From assembly GCA_902782785.1 (NCBI GenBank), contig CACZOH010000011.1:1-18205 (forward strand): a DNA stretch of 18,205 nucleotides, in the 5' to 3' direction. Position 1 is the first letter of the stretch; each line of letters opens with the position of its first letter. Below, piece by piece: positions 6,448 to 13,215 of the stretch. A model generated the notes under the pieces. That model searched no databases and was not told the origin of the DNA. It saw only the letters and a list, made by a program, of their open reading frames with translations. The position numbers were made by a program, and so were the translations under genes. The stretch is from an uncultured Ruminococcus sp. (GTDB taxonomy: Bacteria; Bacillota; Clostridia; Oscillospirales; CAG-272).

Positions 6448-7836
6448 TCACTTTATGTTCGCCGCGTTGACCGCGCCGATGAACATGGCAAGCGTCGGGT
6501 CTATGTTTCTCTCCGTCCAGACGTAGAAGAGATAATCCGGCTGTCTTGTCTGCAGATCCTCAAGCGTGTAATCGTACAAAGGCGGGTTTGAAGCGGGATT
6601 GTTAAGATAAACCTCGCTGAACATAAGCTCAAGATAATCCTTTATCGCGCCGTAATACGAGTCGCCCATAACGTAAGCCGTAGGCGCGTCTTTCGGAGCC
6701 TGCATTGAATTTGATTTCCAGAAAACCGTTGCGGTCGCCGCCTTTACGCCGGTACCGGCGCAGCCCATGAAGTTGAGCAGGTCTCCGCCCGTAGGTCCTA
6801 TGTCTATATCGAAATCCCGGTCTATGTTATACATCTTTGTTTTCGGGAAATCCTTCTGCACCTTCTGCGCCGCGAGATAATAGCCGTAATACGCCGCTAT
6901 CATCGTCCAGTGAGAGTCAGCCTGCATAAACAGCAGTCTGTCCTTGTTTCTCTCTAGCAGCGGGCGCAGATCGAGCACGTATATATCGTCGTCGTCCTTC
7001 ATAAATTCAACCATCTGCGTGGTGGACGTCGGCTGCTCGTAATATCCCCAGCCGCCTTCCTCCTCCTTGTACTGTACCTCGGGATAGATGGTGGCGGGAT
7101 TTGTGCAGATGCAGATTATGACCTTTGTCTTTTTGCCCGTGGCTTCTCTTATCTTGTCAAGCTGAGCGTGCATGAAGTTCTTTACGTTCTCCATATACGC
7201 TCTCTGCTCCTCCGGCGTGCTTCCCTGTATCTGAGCGTTGCCGTTATAGAAATCTCTGTACCAGTTCAGGAATACGTGGCTGTCGTGCGCTATCATCGCA
7301 TTTGAACCGACCGCTTCGCTGTATTTGAGCGTTACGGGGCGGCTCGGATCGGACGTCGCTTTTCCTTCCGCCTGCGCGTAGAAATACACCGTATGCGTGG
7401 GCTGATCGTCCGGCGGTATGAATCTGCCGTAGAAATATCTGTCAAGCGCGTGCTCGCTCAAAACGACCGCGCCCGAAAGGTCGCGCAGGGTGACGAGAGC
7501 GCCGGGCTCCGTCTCACAGTAAACGCCTATGACTTTGCCGGCAAATCCGTCGTCAAACGTCCAGAAAAGTATGTTTTCAACGGGCGCCGTCTTCTCTTTC
7601 GGCGCCTCGGTCTCGGTCTCCGTTTCCGTCTCCGTTTCGGTCTCCGTTTCGGTTACGGGCACCGTTTCGGTTTCGGTTTTTTCATCTTCCGTCGTCACTC
7701 CGGTCGTAACGGCGTCTGTCTGCGGCGCCGTGGTCACGGCGTCCGTTGTGACCGTGTCGCCCGTACAGGCGGCGAGAGGAACAAGCGCGGTTATACAAAC
7801 GAGTATCAGCGCGGTGATTTTATTGATCTTTTTCAT
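6448..7836 (-). CDS. Lipoprotein with AlgX/AlgJ-like SGNH (DHHW-type) domain, paralogue 1
   Basis: A 462-residue exported lipoprotein. The type II signal peptide ends in the lipobox LAAC with Cys24, and a Thr/Glu-rich linker runs to about residue 84 with eight Thr-Glu dipeptides in a row. A beta-sandwich-like segment (about 87-172) is followed by a C-terminal SGNH-like domain. The AlgX/AlgJ signature is visible: ADSHWT with Asp307 and His309, and GDSYY with the candidate nucleophile Ser393. AlgX/AlgJ relatives O-acetylate exopolysaccharides, so an O-acyl transferase or esterase acting on a surface glycan is inferred. GGAAGG precedes the ATG, and the gap to the upstream paralogue is 21 bases. 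It is the most diverged of the three paralogues and the only one that keeps Trp after the His. Confidence 0.8.
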   Translation of the reverse strand: MKKINKITALILVCITALVPLAACTGDTVTTDAVTTAPQTDAVTTGVTTEDEKTETETVPVTETETETETETETETEAPKEKTAPVENILFWTFDDGFAGKVIGVYCETEPGALVTLRDLSGAVVLSEHALDRYFYGRFIPPDDQPTHTVYFYAQAEGKATSDPSRPVTLKYSEAVGSNAMIAHDSHVFLNWYRDFYNGNAQIQGSTPEEQRAYMENVKNFMHAQLDKIREATGKKTKVIICICTNPATIYPEVQYKEEEGGWGYYEQPTSTTQMVEFMKDDDDIYVLDLRPLLERNKDRLLFMQADSHWTMIAAYYGYYLAAQKVQKDFPKTKMYNIDRDFDIDIGPTGGDLLNFMGCAGTGVKAATATVFWKSNSMQAPKDAPTAYVMGDSYYGAIKDYLELMFSEVYLNNPASNPPLYDYTLEDLQTRQPDYLFYVWTERNIDPTLAMFIGAVNAANIK

Positions 7837-7857
7837 ATATTACCTTCCGTTTATTGA

Positions 7858-9225
7858 TCATCCAAGACTCATCGAGAATTGGCTTATAACGTTGCCCAAA
7901 AAGTTGCCGTCGATATTTCGCTGGCAAATAAGCAATATAACGTAATCGGGCTGATTCTCCGAAAGTATATCCCTGTCGAGAGTATAATTCCACAAAACGC
8001 CCTCGTTTGTCCATACCTGGCTGAAATTCGCTCCTATGAACGGCAGTATGTAGCAGCCGTATGAATCTCCTAAATAATACGCCGTCGGGTTGTCTGATTT
8101 TATTTCTGAATCTCTTCTCCAGCCGGACGGTCCGAAGCCCGCGGATCTTATGCCGTCGTTTCTCTTTGAGTGATAATACGTTCCCGTATCCTTGAACTGC
8201 GCGATGAAGAACGGAACTATCTCGTTCATGCCGAGTCCCGCCATACCGCACATATCGCCGCCCGCGACGTCGAGATATTCGACGCTGTAATCTCCGTCCT
8301 CGACCGTGCGCACCTTAGTTTCAGGGTAATCGTTCTTTACCCTCTTCATTATCTCAAGATATGCGTAGTACGCGCCGAGCTCCGTATAATGCGTATCCGT
8401 GCTGAAATAGATATATTCATCCTTATGCGCGCGCATCGTCGGCATAAGGTCTATCGCGTAAACGTCCTCGTTTTTTCCGTCAAGCGTTTTGATGAAGGCC
8501 TCCATAAGAGAGGTGGAGGGATCCTGAACCGAATCCTGTACGTACGGGAGATGTTCAAGGCAGTACGCCGTCGCCGGGTCGGGTATCACGACGTACATGA
8601 GCTTTGTTTTCTTGCCCGTGAGCGACTGTATATCCTTTATCGTCTTGTTCGTGATAAAGCCGGTCATCTGGTCTATCGTAGTCTGAACGGCTTCGTCCGC
8701 TCTGTTCCCCGTGAGGAATTCAAGCGTAGGCGTATAAAACAGCCTTGAATCCCTGCCGCCCCATACCTGGCCCGTGCCTTCGCCGGGGCTGAGATTCGTT
8801 CTCACCATATTGCTTTCAAGCTTGCCGTCCTCCGTCGCATATACGGCGGCCTTGCCCGGCGATTCGACGTCCACTTCTATATAGAAGTATTTGCCCTTGC
8901 TTCTGTTCTTCGTCTCCTTGCCGTTGAATATCGTGCGTATCATTGCGCCGTCTTCGACAGTAGAGCCGTAAATGAGCGCTTTGTTTTCGGAAAGCATCGT
9001 CGTGCCCAGGATCTTCGGCTTCGCCGTTTTTTCCGTCGGAGCCTCTGTCTCCGCCGCCGTTTCCGCTTCGGTCCCGGTACCGGCTTCCGTTTGTTCCGCC
9101 GTCGTTTCGGGCGCCTTTTCGGTTTCCGTCGTCACGGGCGCGCTCTGTCCGGAGCAGGAGATAAACTGTGCGGCAAGCAAGAACATCAAAAGGAGCGCCG
9201 CGGTTATTCTGACTGTTATTTTCAT
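7858..9225 (-). CDS. Lipoprotein with AlgX/AlgJ-like SGNH domain, paralogue 2
   Basis: A 455-residue lipoprotein with signal peptide and lipobox FISC (Cys24), a short Thr/Glu/Ala linker to about residue 67, a beta-sandwich-like segment (69-145) and an SGNH-like domain. Candidate catalytic residues are Asp277 and His279 in STDTHYTELG and Ser388 in LGDSYG. The usual Trp after the His is Tyr. It is nearly colinear with paralogue 3 from residue 67 to the end, sharing for example ITNKTIKDIQSLTGKKTKL, so the pair arose by tandem duplication. GGAAGGAAG precedes the ATG, and the gap from paralogue 3 is 20 bases. It is probably anchored on the outer face of the membrane. The substrate and acyl donor are unknown. 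Confidence 0.8.
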   Translation of the reverse strand: MKITVRITAALLLMFLLAAQFISCSGQSAPVTTETEKAPETTAEQTEAGTGTEAETAAETEAPTEKTAKPKILGTTMLSENKALIYGSTVEDGAMIRTIFNGKETKNRSKGKYFYIEVDVESPGKAAVYATEDGKLESNMVRTNLSPGEGTGQVWGGRDSRLFYTPTLEFLTGNRADEAVQTTIDQMTGFITNKTIKDIQSLTGKKTKLMYVVIPDPATAYCLEHLPYVQDSVQDPSTSLMEAFIKTLDGKNEDVYAIDLMPTMRAHKDEYIYFSTDTHYTELGAYYAYLEIMKRVKNDYPETKVRTVEDGDYSVEYLDVAGGDMCGMAGLGMNEIVPFFIAQFKDTGTYYHSKRNDGIRSAGFGPSGWRRDSEIKSDNPTAYYLGDSYGCYILPFIGANFSQVWTNEGVLWNYTLDRDILSENQPDYVILLICQRNIDGNFLGNVISQFSMSLG

Positions 9226-9245
9226 TATCTTCCTTCCGTCGCTTA

Positions 9246-11126
9246 TCAGCTCAGGCTCATTGAAAATTCGCTTATGACGTTGCCCATAAAGTTGCCGCCG
9301 ATGTTTCTCTGGCAGATAAGAAGTATGACGTAATCCGGTTTGTTTGTCTGTAAGATGTTTCTGTCAAGCCTGTAATTCCAGAGAACGCCCTCGTTCGTCC
9401 AGACCTTGGAGAAGTTGGCGCCTATGAACGGCAGTATGTAGCAGCCGTAGGAGTCGGCAAGGAAATATGCCGTCGGGTTGCTCGAATTTATTGAGGAATC
9501 CCTCTGCCAGTTGGAGGGACCGAAGCCCGCGGATTTGATGCCGTCGTTGCGCTTCGATACGTAATATGAGCCGGTATCGGAGAAGTTTGCGACAAAGAAC
9601 GGAACTATCTCGTTCATGCCGATACCCGCCATACCGCACATATCGCCGCCCGGAACGTCCTTGTACTCTACCGTGTAATCGCCGTTTTCGACCGTGCGTA
9701 TCTTTACGCCGGGATTGTCCTTGCGGACTGTTTTCATTATTTCAAGGTATGCGTAGTAAGCGCCGAGCTCCGTATAATGCGTGTCCGTGCTGAAATATAT
9801 GAACTCATCCTTGTGCGCGCGCATCGTGGGCATAAGGTCGATGCCGTAAACGTCGCTGTTCTTGCCGTTCACCGCCGTCAGAAACGCCTCCATATAAGAG
9901 GTGGAGGGATCCTGTACCGAATTCTGTACGTACGGGAAATGCTCCTGATAATACGCCGTCGCCGGGTCGGGTATGACGACGTATATGAGCTTTGTCTTCT
10001 TGCCCGTGAGAGACTGTATATCCTTGATCGTCTTGTTCGTTATATAGCCGACCTGGCTGTTCAGGCTGTTCATCACGCCGCTGTCCGCTCTGTTGCTGAT
10101 AAGGAAGTTGATCGTGGGCATATAGAACAGTCTCGAATCCCTGCCGCCCCAAACGTTTCCGCCGCCCGGAAGCGTCGACGGGTTCACGGTCGTCTTTACG
10201 ACGTCGCTCTCCGCCTTGCCGCCCGCCTGCGCGGTGACCTTGAGCTCGGATACACTGCCTATTCCCATTTCTATGTAGAAATATTTGTCCTTGCTCTTGT
10301 TTTCCATTTTACTGCCGCCGAGCTCCGTGCGGATGATCGAGCCGGGCTCTGCGGAGCCGTATATGAGAACTCTGTCGCCCGCCGTCATGGTCAGGCCGAG
10401 GATCTCGGGCTTTGCAGTCTTTTCACCCGTGTATTTGAGCGTTCTCGTCTCATTTACGCCGCAGACGGTGCAGGTCCTCGTTTCGATACCGTCCTTCGTT
10501 TCCGTCGCCTCTCTCGTAACGACCCATGCGCCGAAGGTGTGACCCTTCGCCTTGATCGTCGTCTGAGCTTTCAGAACGGCGCCGCAGACGCTGCAGTGAC
10601 TGCCCTCGGTCTTGCCGTCCTTCGTGCAGGTCGCCGCCTCCGCTTTATCCGTAACGGCTTTGTGACCGGTCGCCGCCACATCTCTTATTTCTATTTCGTT
10701 GCAGCCCTCGCAGCGGCGCTCCTCTGAGCCCTTTTCCGTGCAGGTGGGCTGTTTTGTGACCTTCCATTCGCCGAAAGCGTGCGTATGCGACGTTTCGGTC
10801 TCGGTTTCTGTTTCCGTTTCCGTTTCGGTCTCGGGTTCAGTCTCCGTTTCCTTTTCTGTTTCCGTTTCGGTCTCGGGCTCAGTCTCCGTTTCCTTTTCGG
10901 TTTCCGTCTGAGGTTCCGTTTCCGTTTCGGTCACGGTATCCGTTACCGGTTCGGTTTCCGTGTCGGAAGTATCTTTTTCCGTTTCCTTTGCCGTCGTCTC
11001 TGCCGTTTCCTTTGCCGTCGTCTCATTTTCCGTCGTGACAGGATCGCCGCCGCAGCTTGCCGCCATTGCACCGACCGTAAGGCATACAAGTAAAATACTA
11101 ATGATCTTTGTAATCCTGTTTTTCAT
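9246..11126 (-). CDS. Lipoprotein with CxxC repeats and AlgX/AlgJ-like SGNH domain, paralogue 3
   Basis: A 626-residue lipoprotein. The signal peptide has lipobox AASC (Cys25). A very long Thr/Glu linker (31-112) leads to three consecutive modules of about 40 residues (113-233) with pairs CEGC (139-142), CSVC (178-181) and CTVC (219-222) in the pattern FG-W-V-T-G-R-C-x-x-C. Next come a beta-sandwich-like segment (237-315) and the SGNH-like domain with Asp448, His450 and Ser559. The Ser sits in ADSYG instead of GDSYG. The last three parts align with paralogue 2, so the CxxC array and the longer linker are extra. The ATG overlaps the stop of the Lgt-like gene (ATGA). The modules resemble cysteine repeats of gut Firmicute surface proteins and may bind metal or glycan. 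Confidence 0.8.
   Translation of the reverse strand: MKNRITKIISILLVCLTVGAMAASCGGDPVTTENETTAKETAETTAKETEKDTSDTETEPVTDTVTETETEPQTETEKETETEPETETETEKETETEPETETETETETETETSHTHAFGEWKVTKQPTCTEKGSEERRCEGCNEIEIRDVAATGHKAVTDKAEAATCTKDGKTEGSHCSVCGAVLKAQTTIKAKGHTFGAWVVTREATETKDGIETRTCTVCGVNETRTLKYTGEKTAKPEILGLTMTAGDRVLIYGSAEPGSIIRTELGGSKMENKSKDKYFYIEMGIGSVSELKVTAQAGGKAESDVVKTTVNPSTLPGGGNVWGGRDSRLFYMPTINFLISNRADSGVMNSLNSQVGYITNKTIKDIQSLTGKKTKLIYVVIPDPATAYYQEHFPYVQNSVQDPSTSYMEAFLTAVNGKNSDVYGIDLMPTMRAHKDEFIYFSTDTHYTELGAYYAYLEIMKTVRKDNPGVKIRTVENGDYTVEYKDVPGGDMCGMAGIGMNEIVPFFVANFSDTGSYYVSKRNDGIKSAGFGPSNWQRDSSINSSNPTAYFLADSYGCYILPFIGANFSKVWTNEGVLWNYRLDRNILQTNKPDYVILLICQRNIGGNFMGNVISEFSMSLS
10422..10790 (-). repeat. 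Three tandem CxxC protein modules
   Basis: This coding repeat inside paralogue 3 has three units of about 40 residues, each with a GH(T/K/A)F-like head, a T-T/C-T-x-x-G turn and a C-x-x-C pair. The first two units also carry a Cys before the Thr (TCTEKG, TCTKDG). The third has Glu there (TETKDG). The array is absent from the adjacent paralogue 2. Confidence 0.7.
10791..11036 (-). repeat. Thr-Glu coding hexanucleotide tract
   Basis: Degenerate copies of GAAACG/GAGACC-type hexamers encode a Thr/Glu linker of about 80 residues in paralogue 3. Hexamer gain or loss would keep the reading frame, so length variation between strains is likely. It is protein-coding and should not be read as a non-coding array. 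Confidence 0.7.
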
Positions 11127-12124
11127 TTCTCTTTTCCCTGTAATATTTTTTTACGGCTCTTTGCCGTTTGTTTACCGTTGTTATCCTGTTTTATGCTTGT
11201 ATTTCTTAAATACTCTATGCCCGCGATCATGCACGACGCCGCCATGATTATACAGCAAATCAGTATCTGTACCGTGTTCCACGCCCTGGATTCCGAATAC
11301 ATATAGAATTCGGAGAAGAACGCGCAGACGAACGCCGCGGTGAACGCTCCGTAGAGTATCAGGTATTTCCACTTGAATTTAGTCCTTTTGAAGAGCCTTA
11401 TGCAGATATATACGAACAGACCTATAACGGCAAGGATCGCGATCACCTGATTTATGCGGACGAAGCCGAGACGCATACTGTCCTCGCGCAGTCCCTCGAG
11501 GAACGCCCTTGCGGAACAGTAAAGCGAGGTGAACAAAAACGAGCTTACGCCTGCGCGTCTTATCGTTTTATCCGCGTATCTTATGAAGAAGAACAGTATT
11601 ACGCAGAACACCGCCTCGTAAAAGAACACCGCGTAGTGATAACTGCCGTCCGCCTGCTTGAAAATGGCTATCGGGAAAAACCGCAGCCCTTCTTTTTCGA
11701 CGAAGCTGCCCAGGCAGTCCTGCGAGAATACGCTTCCGAGCCGTCCCAGCGCTATCGCGGCGGGCGCCGCTGCGCAGAGCGTGTCGAAAACGGGCAAAAG
11801 TCTGAACTTTCTTTTTGTTATGAGCCAGAATACGATGACCGTGAGTATAACGCCCGCAGCCGCGCCGAACAAGGCGTAGCCGCCATCCGTAAACCTCCAC
11901 TTGTCCGCCGCGTCAACGTACAGCTGATCGCAGATCGTGACGTACATAAGTCTCGCTCCGGCAAAACCGAAGAACACCGCCGCCGGCGTGATATACATAA
12001 GTATGACGTGATCGTAGTTTTTGCGCATCATATAGTAAAACGCGTAAAGGATCATCAGTATTATCGCCGTGGCGACGAAAAAACCGTGCAGAGAGAATAT
12101 GCCGCTTTTAAGTGTTTCCATCAT
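11123..12124 (-). CDS. Lgt-like prolipoprotein diacylglyceryl transferase homologue, divergent
   Basis: A 333-residue polytopic membrane protein with the Lgt order of motifs: FAGARLMYV (54-62), DGGYALFGAAAG (80-91), ALGRLGSVFSQDCLG (125-139), FFYEA (167-171) and SARAFLEGLREDS (204-216). Lgt moves diacylglycerol from phosphatidylglycerol to the lipobox Cys. Against E. coli Lgt, Arg143, Arg239, Glu243 and Gly154 have counterparts (Arg128, Arg206, Glu210, Gly139), but Asn146 is Ser131, Glu151 is Asp136, and Tyr26 appears to be His13. Two further hydrophobic segments (about 254-270 and 284-302) and a Lys-rich tail follow the usual end. It starts one base after the glycosyltransferase stop and overlaps a lipoprotein gene. 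It is either a dedicated lipoprotein lipidase or an Lgt-fold enzyme with a different donor or acceptor. Confidence 0.75.
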   Translation of the reverse strand: MMETLKSGIFSLHGFFVATAIILMILYAFYYMMRKNYDHVILMYITPAAVFFGFAGARLMYVTICDQLYVDAADKWRFTDGGYALFGAAAGVILTVIVFWLITKRKFRLLPVFDTLCAAAPAAIALGRLGSVFSQDCLGSFVEKEGLRFFPIAIFKQADGSYHYAVFFYEAVFCVILFFFIRYADKTIRRAGVSSFLFTSLYCSARAFLEGLREDSMRLGFVRINQVIAILAVIGLFVYICIRLFKRTKFKWKYLILYGAFTAAFVCAFFSEFYMYSESRAWNTVQILICCIIMAASCMIAGIEYLRNTSIKQDNNGKQTAKSRKKILQGKEK

Positions 12125-12125
12125 T

Positions 12126-13205
12126 TCACTGTGTCTTTCTCTTCTTTATTTTAAATACGAAATCACGCTGGATTATATAGTTGACCACGAACATCATGGC
12201 GTCGTACGCAAGCTTTATCACCGAGTGGACGAGATCTCCGCCGGGTATATAAGCCGTGAGCCGCTGTACGAGCATACCGAGTGCGAGCACCGTTATAACG
12301 AGCGCGAAATATTTCAGCGTCGCGCCCTTTTCGTAGTTTTTGCCGCCGAACACGGCGAGTCTGTTGTAGGTGTAGTTGAAAACTGACGATACGACGCGGG
12401 CGATGCCGAACGAAAGCGCGTATCTTATGTTTTCTCCCGCGCCGGAAAACGCGAGCTTCATCAGAAGTATGAAGATTATCCAGTCGAGAAGGAAGGATAA
12501 AATGCTTCCCGCTGTATATTTGAGTATGCGCGCGCCGATGCGCAGACCGTCGCGCATGGCGTTGAAATGACTGCCCTTGTTATCGTTTATATATATTGTC
12601 GCTATCGTCACCTCATACGGGGATACGCCCCAGTCGTGAAGCTTGAGAAGCATATTCATCTCATATTCGTATCTGTCGCCCTCAAGCTTTATGAGCTCCG
12701 GCAGAAGGAACATCGGAAAACCGCGCAGACCGGTCTGCGTGTCGTATATTGAGATACCCGTCGCGAGCTTGTAAAGAAGCCGTGTGAACGTGTTGCCCGC
12801 TTTTGAGCGGAACGGCACGTTTTTGTCGAATTTTCTTCCGCCGATTATCATATCGCCGGGATGACCGTACAGCGCTTCCGCGACCTTTTTTATATCCGAC
12901 ACGGTATGCTGTCCGTCGCAGTCCGCGGTCACAACGCCGCCCGCGGTGTTAAGCTCCTTTTCTATGTATGAAAGACCCGTGCGGAGCGCCGCGCCCTTGC
13001 CTCTGTTGACCTCGTGCGTCAGTATATGACAGCCGAGGCGTTCGCATTCCGCAAAAACGTCCCTGAACTGCTCTCCGCCGCCGTCGTCAACGCAGACTAT
13101 TTTGTCAAAGCTTGACAAAAGCTCGGTGACAAACGGCACCATCTGATCGTATACGGGCTTGTACGCAGGTATCAGTATAACGTAATCCTTTAAATCAAAT
13201 TCCAT
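12126..13205 (-). CDS. Glycosyltransferase family 2 fused to GtrA-like membrane domain
   Basis: A 359-residue fusion. Residues 1-220 are a DPM1-like GT2 with IPAY (12-15), VDDGGG (39-44), NRGKGAAL (67-74), the metal-binding ADCDGQH (94-100) and DTQTGLRGF (155-163). Such enzymes load a sugar from a nucleotide sugar onto polyprenyl phosphate at the inner membrane face. Residues 225-355 are a four-helix GtrA domain with the paired signatures FNYTYNRLAVF and NYIIQRDFVF. GtrA proteins are linked to moving the lipid-bound sugar across the membrane. The fusion therefore makes and may flip an activated sugar for use outside. A GGAG site lies in the 10-base gap after the glycosidase stop. Confidence 0.88.
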   Translation of the reverse strand: MEFDLKDYVILIPAYKPVYDQMVPFVTELLSSFDKIVCVDDGGGEQFRDVFAECERLGCHILTHEVNRGKGAALRTGLSYIEKELNTAGGVVTADCDGQHTVSDIKKVAEALYGHPGDMIIGGRKFDKNVPFRSKAGNTFTRLLYKLATGISIYDTQTGLRGFPMFLLPELIKLEGDRYEYEMNMLLKLHDWGVSPYEVTIATIYINDNKGSHFNAMRDGLRIGARILKYTAGSILSFLLDWIIFILLMKLAFSGAGENIRYALSFGIARVVSSVFNYTYNRLAVFGGKNYEKGATLKYFALVITVLALGMLVQRLTAYIPGGDLVHSVIKLAYDAMMFVVNYIIQRDFVFKIKKRKTQ

Positions 13206-13215
13206 AAAAACTCCG

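Noticed and set aside
7529..7945. Plus-strand frame encoding a long Val-Ser repeat
   Set aside because: The Val-Ser run is only the antisense of the Thr-Glu linker of paralogue 1. Similar antisense repeats occur opposite the other linkers.
9777..10727. Plus-strand open frame of 316 codons within the lipoprotein genes
   Set aside because: It is antisense to paralogue 3, has Arg/Val-rich composition without a domain, and has no ribosome site. The minus-strand frame has a signal peptide and conserved motifs.
10791..11036. Short-period repeat that could be taken for a CRISPR or tandem non-coding array
   Set aside because: The period is six bases with no spacers and the tract lies in frame within a lipoprotein gene, encoding Thr-Glu.
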